DNA of 34,498 nucleotides from the NCBI GenBank assembly GCA_019694735.1, contig JAIBBJ010000146.1:1-34498 (forward strand). The letters are read 5' to 3'. This stretch comes from Gemmatimonadaceae bacterium (lineage in GTDB: Bacteria; Gemmatimonadota; Gemmatimonadetes; Gemmatimonadales; Gemmatimonadaceae). Every line of letters starts with the position of its first letter. Position 1 is the stretch's first letter. This document shows positions 1 to 7,805 of this stretch, one piece after another. The notes under the pieces are model-generated. The model ran no database searches. It was not told the origin of the DNA and saw only the letters and a program-made list of their open reading frames with translations. The position numbers were made by a program, and so were the translations under genes.

Positions 1-449
1 ACGAGCGCGCCGAGCAGCGCCTTGAGCACGAGCGCCGACGGCGGGTCGGGCACCGCGCCCGGCGCGGGACGCGCCGGCAGCAGCCGCGCGCCGAGCTCGC
101 GCGCGGCGGCGGCGACCTCGCGCCAGACGACCATGCCGAGCACAACGGTCACGGCAAGCACCACCGCGAACCGGAGGAGGCCGGCGACACCGAGCGCGAG
201 CAGCACGAGCGCGAGCACGGCGGCGCCGAGCGAGGCGTCCACGGGCCAGCGCCAGCCGGCGTCGGCCGAGAGGGCGTCGCCGGCGTCGCGGGTGTCCGCT
301 GCGGCGCCAGCCACGCCCGGCGCCCCGAGTGCGCGCCGGACCCGCGCACCGAGCCCGACGTGCACGAGGAGGAGGAGGAGCGCGCCCAGCAGCGCGGCGC
401 CGTTCTCGAGGAGGACGGCGAGGCCGGTGCGCGTGTCGAGGACGGTCAG
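1..449 (-). CDS. Hypothetical integral membrane protein, N-terminal part (runs off the window)
   Basis: This frame is open on the minus strand from the end of the methyltransferase gene to the left edge of the window. It has strong G/C third positions and no stop. The product is hydrophobic, with a likely membrane segment near residues 8-30 (rich in Leu, Val and Ala) followed by an Arg-rich stretch, a polar loop, and another hydrophobic stretch or pair around residues 78-110. The frame has no ATG or GTG near its beginning. The best-placed start is a CTG at 449-447 that overlaps the methyltransferase stop in the CTGA arrangement, like the other overlaps in this operon. I do not recognise a family. 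Its position after a glycosyltransferase and a methyltransferase suggests, by inference only, a role in making a cell-surface glycan. Confidence 0.55.
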   Translation of the reverse strand, partial: MTVLDTRTGLAVLLENGAALLGALLLLLVHVGLGARVRRALGAPGVAGAAADTRDAGDALSADAGWRWPVDASLGAAVLALVLLALGVAGLLRFAVVLAVTVVLGMVVWREVAAAARELGARLLPARPAPGAVPDPPSALVLKALLGAL

Positions 450-1399
450 GGCTTCACCGCCTCGAGCAGGAAGCCGGTGCCGAGCTCGCTGCGCGTGAAC
501 CAGGTCTGCACGTGGCAGCAGGCGCGCATCGCGAGCCGCCCCGGCAGCGACGTCATCAGCGGGAACACCCGCACCTCGGCGTCGCGGTGCACGCCGCTCT
601 CGCTCGTGCGCGCGTCACGCGCCGCGATCTCCTCGGGCGTGCGCGCGGGGCGCTTGCGGGGCTCCACCGAGGAGAGCTCCTTGGCGTGCGTCCACGACTT
701 GATCGGCTCGACGACGTTCGCGAGCGGGTAGCCGTAGTTGTCGCACGAGACCACGCGCGCGCCAGCCTTCTCGCCGAGCGCGACGAAGTCCCTGCGGTCG
801 TAGCGGCGGACGTGGCCGGCGAAGGTGTCGGTGGCGGTCCAGCGGTGCGCGTGCGCGGGCACCGAGAGCAGGACACGGCCGCCGGGCCTGAGGTAGCGCA
901 TCCACGCGGTGAGCACGCCCACGTCGTCCTCGATGTGCTCCAGCACCTCGAACGCCATCAGCAGGTCGAAGCTCCCCTCCCACGCGGGATCGGGGTGCTC
1001 GTACAGTCCCATCTGCGGGAGGTCGGCGAGCATGTGCGACGCGATGGTGCGCGCGTGCGCGGAGGTCTCGACGGCCGCGCCGCTCCATCCCATCGCGGCG
1101 AGGTCGGCGAGGAGGCTCGCGGCGCCGCAGCCCATCTCGATGACGCGGCCGGGAGGCACCTGGCGGAGCCGCGCGAGCACGCGGTCGCGGCGGAGCAGGA
1201 AGCGCGGCGCGGGGACCCAGCCGTACGGGATGGCGGTGCGGCCGTACTGCCGGTCCACGACGATGCCGGGATCGCGGGCGGGCGGGGTCACGGGTGTGCT
1301 CACGTTCGGATGGGCGCTCGGGATGGCATTGGGGCTCGCGTTGGAACTGGCGGTGGAGCTGGCGGTGGAGCTGGCGTCGCGGCCGGCGTCGGCGCTCAT
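446..1399 (-). CDS. Class I SAM-dependent methyltransferase
   Basis: The product is 317 aa. The first ~35 residues are a Ser/Thr/Ala/Asn/Pro-rich low-complexity tail with no predicted fold. A Rossmann-type methyltransferase domain follows. Motif I is visible as VIEMGCGAASLL, followed by an acidic residue at the end of the next strand (AAVETS). The post-I segment FDLLMAFEVLEHIEDD and the later YLRPGGRVLLSVPAH are typical of the Methyltransf_11/UbiE-like group. The substrate cannot be read from sequence. The ATG at 1399 overlaps the glycosyltransferase stop (ATGA), so the two are probably translationally coupled. The pairing suggests methylation of a glycan or glycolipid (inference). The C-terminal third has an extra ~80 residues after the core, common in methyltransferases acting on large substrates. 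Confidence 0.85.
   Translation of the reverse strand: MSADAGRDASSTASSTASSNASPNAIPSAHPNVSTPVTPPARDPGIVVDRQYGRTAIPYGWVPAPRFLLRRDRVLARLRQVPPGRVIEMGCGAASLLADLAAMGWSGAAVETSAHARTIASHMLADLPQMGLYEHPDPAWEGSFDLLMAFEVLEHIEDDVGVLTAWMRYLRPGGRVLLSVPAHAHRWTATDTFAGHVRRYDRRDFVALGEKAGARVVSCDNYGYPLANVVEPIKSWTHAKELSSVEPRKRPARTPEEIAARDARTSESGVHRDAEVRVFPLMTSLPGRLAMRACCHVQTWFTRSELGTGFLLEAVKP
1341..1376. repeat. 12-bp tandem repeat inside the methyltransferase 5' end
   Basis: There are three consecutive 12-bp units: TTGGAACTGGCG, then GTGGAGCTGGCG twice. On the minus strand they encode the Ser/Thr/Ala repeat in the disordered N-terminal tail of the methyltransferase. Because the unit is a multiple of three, copy-number change would keep the frame. 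Confidence 0.8.
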
Positions 1400-2508
1400 G
1401 CGAGCCCCGCGATGACGCGCGTGAAGGCCTCGCCCACCTCGCGCGGGCCGATGACCGGCATCGGCGGCGCGTCGGGCCATTCCTCCATCCGCGCGATGGC
1501 GATGACACGCTCGGCGAGGGCCTGCGGGTCGCCCGGCGTGGTGCGGAAGACCCAGGGGTGACCGGGCGCGAAGTCGCGCATCGCCGGCGAGTCGCCGCTG
1601 ATGAGCGGCGTCTGCGTGGCGGCGATCTCGTACGCCTTGTTGGGGATCACGGTGAGGGCCTTGCCGGAGGTGCCGAAGACGCCGAGCCCGACGTCGGCGT
1701 CGCGGATGCGGCCGGGCAGCTCGGTGGGGGCGACCCAGCCGACCTGCGTCACGGAGCGGACGCCGAGCTGCGCGATGAGCGCGGTGATGCGCGCCTCCTC
1801 CTGCCCGGCCCCGACGAGTTCCCACGCCACCGCGACGCCGGCCTCCTCGACGAGTTTGGCCGCCCGCACGATGGTCTCGAGCCCATGGAGCGGGATGTAC
1901 TGTCCGTAGAAGAGCACGCGGAGCGGTACGTGCAGCGTGGGCTTCCCGTCGCGCGGCGGGAAGCGCGTCGGGTCGGTGCCGAGCGGCACGTCGCCGACGG
2001 TGCCGGGCGCGACGCCCATGAGCGCCTCGAATCGGCGCGCGTGCGCGGGGGTGTCGATGAAGCTGCGGTCGGCGAGGCGCACCGCGAGCCACTCCATCGC
2101 GTAGAGGCCCCACGCGACGGGGTTCCAGCGCGAGAGCATGCGGCGGTCGTTCACCGCCGTGTCGTACGGCGAGATGAAGACCTGCCAGATGATCGGCACG
2201 CCGCGGGACCGCGCGAATGGCAGCAGGACGAAGAGGTCGAAGAGGCCGAGGTACGGCACGAGGACGGCGACGTGCGGGGGGGCAGCGAGGTAGCCGCGGA
2301 CGAGGCGGGGCGCGGCGGCGACCCAGCGCCACATCGCCCGCACCTGCTCGACGCGCGTGAGCGTGCCCTTGTCACGCACGCCGGCCCAGATGTCCGCGTG
2401 CACCTCGTGGACGGGGATCCCCACGGCGCGAATGCCGGCGAGGAGCTGGCGGACGTTCGGCTTGGAGACGTCGTACGTCCCCCACACGAGCAGCGGGCCC
2501 GTCAGCAC
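1396..2508 (-). CDS. Glycosyltransferase, GT-B fold (GT4-like)
   Basis: The 370 aa product resembles family 4-type glycosyltransferases, which transfer a sugar from an activated donor to a glycan or lipid acceptor. The N-terminal half has the acceptor-side Rossmann pattern (LLVWGTYDVSKPNVRQLLAG, then a hydrophobic stretch around AVLVPYLGLFDLFVLLPFA). The C-terminal half carries the donor-binding signature: LRVLFYGQYIPLHGLETIV, then a PNKAYEIAATQTPLISGD segment that matches the usual E-x7-E-like donor motif region. The start is GTG at 2508, which overlaps the wtpC stop codon by 7 nt. The stop overlaps the methyltransferase ATG. No signal peptide is seen, so it should act at the cytoplasmic face. 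Donor and acceptor are unknown. It is unusual to find this gene welded to an oxyanion transporter operon. Confidence 0.85.
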   Translation of the reverse strand: MLTGPLLVWGTYDVSKPNVRQLLAGIRAVGIPVHEVHADIWAGVRDKGTLTRVEQVRAMWRWVAAAPRLVRGYLAAPPHVAVLVPYLGLFDLFVLLPFARSRGVPIIWQVFISPYDTAVNDRRMLSRWNPVAWGLYAMEWLAVRLADRSFIDTPAHARRFEALMGVAPGTVGDVPLGTDPTRFPPRDGKPTLHVPLRVLFYGQYIPLHGLETIVRAAKLVEEAGVAVAWELVGAGQEEARITALIAQLGVRSVTQVGWVAPTELPGRIRDADVGLGVFGTSGKALTVIPNKAYEIAATQTPLISGDSPAMRDFAPGHPWVFRTTPGDPQALAERVIAIARMEEWPDAPPMPVIGPREVGEAFTRVIAGLA

Positions 2509-3596
2509 AGGTGCACCGCCATCGCCTTGAAGCTCACGACCACGGCGATGCCGGGTTCGAGGCGGAGGTCGCGCGCGGAGTGGGTGGTGAGCGCGGCGAC
2601 GAGCGGGACGCCGCGCACCTCGACGGTGACGCGCGTTAGGGGCCCGTGCGCCGCGACCTCGACCACGCGCCCGGCGAAGCGATTGCGCGCCGAGTCGTGC
2701 GCCTGGTCCCGCGACACGGTGATCTCCTCGGCGCGGATCACCGCATGGCGTGCGCCCGGCGGGACGTCGCCGACGGCGTGGAGGGTGAGCGGGCCGGATG
2801 CGAAGACCACCGCGCGGGTGGCGTCCTCGTCGGCGGTCGCGGCCGCATCCACCGCGGCGTCCGCACCCATCGCGCCCGCCGCGTCGCCGGAGCCGCGCAC
2901 CTCGCCGACGAGCACGTTCTCGGCGCCGAGGAACTCGGCGACGTACGGCGTCGCCGGCCGCCGGAACACCTCGGCCGGCGGCCCCGCCTGCAGCACGCGG
3001 CCGCCGTCGAGCAGGATCGCCTGGTCGCCGAGGAGTCCCGCTTCGGCGAAGTCGTGCGTGACCTGCAGCGTGGTGAGCGCCCACGCGGCGTGGAGCGCGC
3101 GGACCTCGCGGCGCACCTGCGCGCGTCGGCGCGGGTCGAGCGCGGAGAAGGGCTCGTCGAGCAGCAGCACGCGCGGCCGGCGCGCGAGGGCGCGGGCGAG
3201 CGCGACGAGCTGGCGCTCGCCGCCGGAGAGCGACTCGACCGCGCGGTCGAGCAGCGGCGCGACGCCGAAGCGGTCCACCACCTCGCGCACGGCGGCGGCG
3301 TCGGCGGCGCCGTAGGCGACGTTGTCCTGCACCGAGAGGTGCGGGAAGAGGAAGGCGTGCTGGTACACGAGCCCCACGCCGCGCGCCTCGGGCGGCACGC
3401 CGCGCAGGTCGGTCCCGCCGAGCCGCACGGTGCCGGCGCTCGGGCGCAGGAGGCCGGCGATGACCTCGAGGAGCGTGGTCTTCCCCGCCCCGGCGGGACC
3501 GATCACGACGCCGTAGCCCCCCGCGGGGAGCGCCACGCTCACGTCGCGGAGCGTGAAGCGGCCCTTCGAGGCGGTGAGGGACTCGACGGCGATCAC
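2502..3596 (-). CDS. wtpC: Tungstate/molybdate-type ABC transporter ATP-binding protein
   Basis: This 364 aa protein is the ATPase of an import system. Walker A is GPAGAGKTT (residues 33-41), the ABC signature is LSGGERQ, Walker B is VLLLDEPFSALD, and the switch His is in QVTHD. After the ~230-residue ATPase domain there is an Ala/Asp-rich linker and a C-terminal TOBE-like domain (VVEVAAHGPLTRVTVEVRG), the oxyanion-sensing or regulatory extension seen in ModC, WtpC and CysA proteins. The start is GTG at 3596, 28 nt after the permease stop; no in-frame ATG competes. Specificity is assigned from the adjacent WtpA-like binding protein, not from this sequence, so sulfate or another oxyanion remains possible. 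Confidence 0.85.
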   Translation of the reverse strand: MIAVESLTASKGRFTLRDVSVALPAGGYGVVIGPAGAGKTTLLEVIAGLLRPSAGTVRLGGTDLRGVPPEARGVGLVYQHAFLFPHLSVQDNVAYGAADAAAVREVVDRFGVAPLLDRAVESLSGGERQLVALARALARRPRVLLLDEPFSALDPRRRAQVRREVRALHAAWALTTLQVTHDFAEAGLLGDQAILLDGGRVLQAGPPAEVFRRPATPYVAEFLGAENVLVGEVRGSGDAAGAMGADAAVDAAATADEDATRAVVFASGPLTLHAVGDVPPGARHAVIRAEEITVSRDQAHDSARNRFAGRVVEVAAHGPLTRVTVEVRGVPLVAALTTHSARDLRLEPGIAVVVSFKAMAVHLC

Positions 3597-3624
3597 CGGG
3601 TGCCCCGGGCGCGCGCCGCCGGGC

Positions 3625-4410
3625 TCATCGCACCCGCTCGGCGTCGGCGCGCAGCGCGCGCAGCAGCGTGAGCGGCACGAGCGCGAGCACCGCGAGCGCC
3701 GCGGCCACCGGCAGCGCCTCGCTCAGGCCGTGGCTCGTGAGCCGGTCGTAGCTCAGCACGCTGACGACCTTGGGGTTGTACGTGAGCACGACGATGGCGC
3801 CGAACTCGCTGACGGCGCGCGCCCAGGTGACGAGCGCGGCGGCGAGGAGGCCGCGGCCGGCGAGCGGGAGCGTGATGCGGCGGAAGGCGCGCCACGGCGT
3901 GTCGCCGAGCGTGCGGGCGACGCCCTCGTAGCGCGCATCCACGCGCGCGATCGCCTCGCGCGCGGCGCTCACGAAGAGCGGCGCAGCGACGAACGCCATC
4001 GCGGCGATGATGCCGAGCGGGGTGCCGACGATGCGGAGGCCGGCGGCGAGCGCGGCGCCGCCGACGGCGCTGTCGCGGCCGAGCAGGAGCAGGAGCGCGA
4101 TGCCGGCGACCGGATGCGGGATGAGCAGCGGGAGGTCGAGGCAGGCGGCGAGCACGGCGCGGCCGGGGAAGTCGCGGCGGGCGAGGAGCCAGGCGAGCGG
4201 CACGCCGCCGAGCGCGGCGCACGCGGTCGCCGCCGTGGCGCAGAGGGCCGTGAGCAGCAGCGCATCGCGCAGCTCGGCGTCGCTGCCGAGCCTGGCGAGC
4301 CCCTCGGCGCCGCCGACGCCGACGAGGCCGATGACGGGTGCGGCGAGGAAGAGGAGGAGCAGCGAGCCGGCGAGGGCGGCGGCGATGCTCACCAGCCGGG
4401 AGGTGCTCAC
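3625..4410 (-). CDS. wtpB: Tungstate/molybdate-type ABC transporter permease
   Basis: The 261 aa inner-membrane permease has about six hydrophobic segments, beginning with an N-terminal helix (residues ~5-28). It has a clear EAA loop (RTLGDTPWRAFRRITLPLAGRG), the cytoplasmic loop that contacts the ATPase, with the EAA...G spacing of ModB/CysT/WtpB permeases. The following segment, TWARAVSEFGAIVVLTYNP, is the hallmark of oxyanion permeases of this family. The GTG start at 4410 overlaps the stop of the binding-protein gene (GTGA). The gene is the middle of a binding protein-permease-ATPase order, which supports an import role. Confidence 0.87.
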   Translation of the reverse strand: MSTSRLVSIAAALAGSLLLLFLAAPVIGLVGVGGAEGLARLGSDAELRDALLLTALCATAATACAALGGVPLAWLLARRDFPGRAVLAACLDLPLLIPHPVAGIALLLLLGRDSAVGGAALAAGLRIVGTPLGIIAAMAFVAAPLFVSAAREAIARVDARYEGVARTLGDTPWRAFRRITLPLAGRGLLAAALVTWARAVSEFGAIVVLTYNPKVVSVLSYDRLTSHGLSEALPVAAALAVLALVPLTLLRALRADAERVR

Positions 4411-5354
4411 GGCGCGGGCATCCACGGCGCGGGCATCCACGGCGCCGGCGTGCCGCGCGTCACCGGCGCGTCGAGCGCGTCGAGGCCCTCGCGCCGCAGG
4501 ATCGCGCGGCCGTCGTCGGAGAGCAGGAAGCGCGCGAGGCGCTCCGCGAGCTGCGGATGCGGCGCGTTGCGCGGCACCGCGAAGGCATAGACGATCGGCT
4601 TGCCCGTGAAGGTGACCGAATCGGCGGAGGCCGTCGCGCCGCGCACGCGCACCTGCGCGGTGGCGTAGGTGGCGGCGGACTCGGGGTCGGCGAGGTCGAT
4701 CGCCGCGGGGAGCCGCACGAAGCGCAGCCCGATCGCGCGCGCCATGGACTCGTACGACCAGATGTAGTCGAACTCGCCGGCCTCGAGGAGCGCGACGAGG
4801 TCGGCCTCCTTGGGGCGGACGTTGCGGGCGGGGCTCGCGGCGGCAAGGCGCGCGGCGAGTCCGGGCTGGGCGTAGTGCCGCTCGGCGAGCTGCCAGACGA
4901 GCAGCGTCCGATAGCCGTTCGGGTCGAGCTGCGGGTCGGAGCGGCCGGTCTCGACGCCGGGCTCGAGCAGGATGCGCCACCACGAGTCGGGCCCCATCCC
5001 GGCGGCGAGGCGCGAGCGGTCGGTGTAGGCGAGCACCATGCGATTTCGCGCGAACTCGACCCAGCCATCCACATGGGCCGGCGCGAGATACGACGGGAAG
5101 ACGTCGGCGTCGGCGAGGGCGATGAGGTCCGGGGTGCGCTGGAGCTCGGTGAGCTTGCGGGCGGACTCGAGGGAGCCGGCGTTCTCCTGGGTGACCGGGA
5201 CGCCCTCGCGGCGGGCGAAGGAGTCGAGGGCGGCGCGGAGGGGTCGGGCGAGGGAGCCGGCGTTGAAGACAACGATCGGACCGGGCTCGGCGGGAGCGCC
5301 GCCGCAGGCGGCCAGCAGGGCGAGGACCAGGGGGAGGAAACGCCGGGCGGGCAT
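4407..5354 (-). CDS. wtpA: Tungstate/molybdate-type substrate-binding lipoprotein
   Basis: This 315 aa product has a lipoprotein signal peptide (charged MPARR, hydrophobic core, lipobox LLAAC, Cys at residue 17), so it should be membrane-anchored outside the cytoplasm. The mature sequence opens with IVVFNAGSLARPL and continues with QENAGSLESARKLTEL, the anion-binding loops of the WtpA/ModA-like family. Further family marks are DLIALADADV, the downstream DPNGYRTLLVWQLAE, and GKPIVYAFAVPRNA near the C-terminus. These match archaeal-type WtpA better than E. coli ModA. It is the first gene of the minus-strand operon. The last residues are a short PAPWM-type repeat created by a 15-bp tandem duplication. 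The ATG at 5354 is chosen because it gives an intact signal peptide. Confidence 0.85.
   Translation of the reverse strand: MPARRFLPLVLALLAACGGAPAEPGPIVVFNAGSLARPLRAALDSFARREGVPVTQENAGSLESARKLTELQRTPDLIALADADVFPSYLAPAHVDGWVEFARNRMVLAYTDRSRLAAGMGPDSWWRILLEPGVETGRSDPQLDPNGYRTLLVWQLAERHYAQPGLAARLAAASPARNVRPKEADLVALLEAGEFDYIWSYESMARAIGLRFVRLPAAIDLADPESAATYATAQVRVRGATASADSVTFTGKPIVYAFAVPRNAPHPQLAERLARFLLSDDGRAILRREGLDALDAPVTRGTPAPWMPAPWMPAP
4411..4455. repeat. 15-bp tandem repeat at the 3' end of wtpA
   Basis: GGCGCGGGCATCCAC occurs twice back to back (4411-4425 and 4426-4440), with a diverged third unit at 4441-4455. It lies in the last codons of wtpA, just before the wtpB start, and adds a PAPWM repeat to the C-terminus without changing the frame. 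Confidence 0.8.
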
Positions 5355-5400
5355 CGCCGTAGTGTCGCCCGACGGGGCCACCGACACCAGTCCTCGCCGG

Positions 5401-5406
5401 TATATT
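5401..5406 (+). promoter_or_regulatory. Candidate -10 element (TATATT) for the ABC exporter genes
   Basis: The 76-bp gap between divergent genes holds a clean TATATT 24 bp before the ATG at 5431, in an otherwise very GC-rich stretch. No good -35 is seen at 16-18 bp, so only the -10 is proposed. A similarly placed TAGATT sits 30 bp before the next divergent plus-strand gene at 17496. Confidence 0.35.
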
Positions 5407-5430
5407 CCCCGCACCCTCTCCCTCGGACAG

Positions 5431-6396
5431 ATGACCGACCTCGCCCTCGAGATCCGGGGCGTCTCCAAGCGGTACGCGGCGCACGTCGCCGTGGAATCGC
5501 TCAGCCTCGCGGTGCCGAAGGGCACCGTGTACGGCCTGCTCGGCCCCAACGGCGCCGGCAAGACGACCACCATCCGGATGATCCTCAACATCATCGCGCC
5601 GGACACCGGCGCGATCACGCTGCTCGGCCGCCCCAACACGGACGCGGCGGTGCTCGACCGCCTCGGGTACCTCCCCGAGGAGCGCGGGCTCTACAAGAAG
5701 ATGGCGGTGCGCGACGTGCTGCGGTTCCTCGGCGAGCTGAAGGGCGTGCCCCGGGGCGAGCTGGACCACCGGATCGACGGGTGGCTGGAGCGGATGTCGC
5801 TGCGCACGGCGGAGAAGGACTGGAGCAAGCAGAAGGTGGAGGAGCTCTCCCGCGGCATGCAGCAGAAGGTGCAGTTCATCGGCACGCTGCTGCACGACCC
5901 GGAGCTGGTGATCCTGGACGAGCCGTTCTCGGGGCTCGACCCGATCAACGCGCAGGCGCTGAAGGACACGGTGGTGGAGCTCCGGCAGCGCGGGAAGACG
6001 GTGATCTTCTCGACGCACCTGATGGACAACGCGGAGCGGCTCTGCGACGCGGTATGCATCATCGCGAAGGGGCAGAAGGTGCTCGACGGCGCGGTGGCGG
6101 CGGTGAAGGCGGAGAACGCGGGCCGCACGGTGGCGCTGGGGCTCGAGGGCGGGATGAGCCCGGCGGTGCACGCGGTGCTGGGCGACCGCGCGCTGGTGGC
6201 GCGGGCGGACGACCACAACCGGTTCGTCGAGGTGGAGCTGGCGGCGGGGGCGGACCCGCAGCAGCTGCTGCAGCGCGTGCTCGCCACGGGCGCGCGGATC
6301 GAGCGGTTCGAGCGGGTGCAGCCGTCGCTGCACCAGATCTTCCTGCAACGGGTCGGCGCCACGGGCGTCGAGGAGGGGATGAGCGGCCATGGGTAA
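5431..6396 (+). CDS. ABC transporter ATP-binding protein (NatA-like exporter)
   Basis: The 321 aa ATPase belongs to the ABC-2/NatA exporter group. Walker A is GPNGAGKTT (residues 38-46), the signature region is ELSRGMQQKVQF, Walker B is LVILDEPFSGLDP, and the switch His is in STHLMDNAE. The signature reads LSRGM rather than the more common LSGG, as in many NatA-type proteins. The C-terminal ~90 residues form the extra domain seen in NatA relatives and end with the SLHQIFLQRV motif typical of these ATPases. The ATG at 5431 begins the conserved domain directly. The gene overlaps its permease partner by 8 nt, so the two make one exporter. The substrate is unknown; sodium extrusion is known for NatAB but cannot be inferred here. 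Confidence 0.88.
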   Translation: MTDLALEIRGVSKRYAAHVAVESLSLAVPKGTVYGLLGPNGAGKTTTIRMILNIIAPDTGAITLLGRPNTDAAVLDRLGYLPEERGLYKKMAVRDVLRFLGELKGVPRGELDHRIDGWLERMSLRTAEKDWSKQKVEELSRGMQQKVQFIGTLLHDPELVILDEPFSGLDPINAQALKDTVVELRQRGKTVIFSTHLMDNAERLCDAVCIIAKGQKVLDGAVAAVKAENAGRTVALGLEGGMSPAVHAVLGDRALVARADDHNRFVEVELAAGADPQQLLQRVLATGARIERFERVQPSLHQIFLQRVGATGVEEGMSGHG

Positions 6397-7738
6397 GCTC
6401 TGGGCGGTCATCCGGCGCGAGTACCTCGAGCGCGTGCGCAACAAGTGGTTCATCTTCGTGACGATCTTCGGGCCGGTGTTCTTCGGCGCGATCACCTTCC
6501 TGCCGGCGGCGATGTCGGTGCGCTCGATGCGCAACGCGCGGGTGAGCGACGTGCGGGTGCTCGACGCGACGGGCACCGGCGTGGGCGAGCGGGTGGCGGA
6601 CCGGATCCGCGCGATCAACGCGCCGGCGCCGGGCGACACGTCGGCGGCGGCCCGCCGCGCGCCGGCGACGCAGGTGACGGTGGAGACGCTCGAGATGGCG
6701 GCGCTCGCCGCCCGCGAGGAGGCGCTGGTCGCCGACGTCGCGGCCGAGCGGCTGACGGGCTTCCTCGTGCTCGACACGGGGACGGTGCGGACGGGCGACG
6801 CGCGCTACCTCGGGCGCAACGCGTCGTCGGTGGGCGAGGGGAACCAGCTGGAGGCGGCGCTGCGGCGCGCCCTGATCTCGTTCCGGCTGGAGCAGATCGG
6901 CGTGGACGGCTCGATCGCCGACACGGTGTCGCGCTTCCGCGTGGACCTCGCGACGGAGCGGATCACCGACAAGGGGCGCGCCGGCTCGGGGTTCGCGGGC
7001 GCGATCTTCGGTTTCATCCTCTCGTTCACGCTCTACATGGCGATCATCCTCTACGGCCAGGCGATCCTACGCGGCGTGCTGGAGGAGAAGACGACGCGCG
7101 TGGCCGAGGTGATCGTGGCCAGCGTGAAGCCGGACGTGCTCCTCGCGGGCAAGGTGCTCGGCGTGGGCGCGGTGGGGCTCACGCAGTTCTTCATCTGGAT
7201 CGCGGGCGGCGCGTTCTTCTGGTCGCAGCGGATGAGCCTGATGAGCTCGATGGGCGCCGACCCGGCCGCGCTGGCCGCGGCGCAGTCCGGCGCGGCGTCC
7301 TTCACCTTCCCGACGATCACGCCGTTCACGATGGTCGCGCTCGTGCTCTTCTTCGTCCTCGGCTACACGTTCTACGCGTCGCTCTTCGCAGCGGTGGGCG
7401 CGATGGTGGGGAGCCAGGAGGAGGCGAACCAGGCGGTGCAGCCGGTGATGATGCTGCTCGTCTCGGGCATCATCTTCGTGCAGCCGGTGATGCTGAACCC
7501 GACGAGCGGGCTGGCGCGGACGATGAGCCTCCTGCCGTTCTCGGCGCCGATCATCATGCCGCTCCGGATGACGGCGGCGCCGGTCCCCGCGCTGGAGGTG
7601 CTCGGATCGCTGGGCGGGCTGGTGCTCGCCTGCCTCGCGGCGATCTGGCTCTCGGCGCGCATCTACCGGGTGGGGCTGCTGATGTACGGGAAGCGGCCGT
7701 CGCTGCGCGAGCTGGGCCGCTGGATCCGGCAGTCCTGA
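6389..7738 (+). CDS. ABC-2 family permease (NatB-like)
   Basis: The 449 aa membrane partner of the preceding ATPase has the NatB/YhaP layout. A first membrane helix (about residues 22-42) follows a short cytoplasmic REYLERVRNKWF segment. A large extracytoplasmic domain runs to about residue 205, and about five more hydrophobic segments fill the C-terminal half (for example GAIFGFILSFTLYMAIILYG). The EEKTTRVAEVIVASVKP segment after the second helix is a recognisable hallmark of this permease group. The ATG at 6389 lies inside the last codons of the ATPase gene, so coupled translation is expected. The exported substrate is not evident. Confidence 0.87.
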   Translation: MGKLWAVIRREYLERVRNKWFIFVTIFGPVFFGAITFLPAAMSVRSMRNARVSDVRVLDATGTGVGERVADRIRAINAPAPGDTSAAARRAPATQVTVETLEMAALAAREEALVADVAAERLTGFLVLDTGTVRTGDARYLGRNASSVGEGNQLEAALRRALISFRLEQIGVDGSIADTVSRFRVDLATERITDKGRAGSGFAGAIFGFILSFTLYMAIILYGQAILRGVLEEKTTRVAEVIVASVKPDVLLAGKVLGVGAVGLTQFFIWIAGGAFFWSQRMSLMSSMGADPAALAAAQSGAASFTFPTITPFTMVALVLFFVLGYTFYASLFAAVGAMVGSQEEANQAVQPVMMLLVSGIIFVQPVMLNPTSGLARTMSLLPFSAPIIMPLRMTAAPVPALEVLGSLGGLVLACLAAIWLSARIYRVGLLMYGKRPSLRELGRWIRQS

Positions 7739-7795
7739 GCGGGCCGCAGGACCCCTTCAGGACCATGTAAACGCGCCCGGGGCGGCCGGCATCAC

Positions 7796-7800
7796 AGGAG
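7796..7800 (+). promoter_or_regulatory. Ribosome binding site AGGAG that selects the sigma-factor start
   Basis: AGGAG lies 5 nt before the GTG at 7806. The in-frame GTG at 7800 overlaps this site itself and so cannot use it. This favours 7806 as the start of the ECF sigma gene. Confidence 0.6.
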
Positions 7801-7805
7801 TGACC

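Noticed and set aside
446-2332. A 628-codon frame seeming to fuse an Arg-rich region to the methyltransferase
   Set aside because: The first half is out of frame with the well-supported glycosyltransferase gene and has no domain. The methyltransferase starts at 1399.
3625-6777. A 1050-codon minus-strand frame seeming to fuse the permease to a long N-terminal region
   Set aside because: Only the part from 4410 downwards is a permease. The rest lies out of frame with wtpA and antisense to the exporter genes and has shadow composition. The GTG at 4410 overlaps the wtpA stop.
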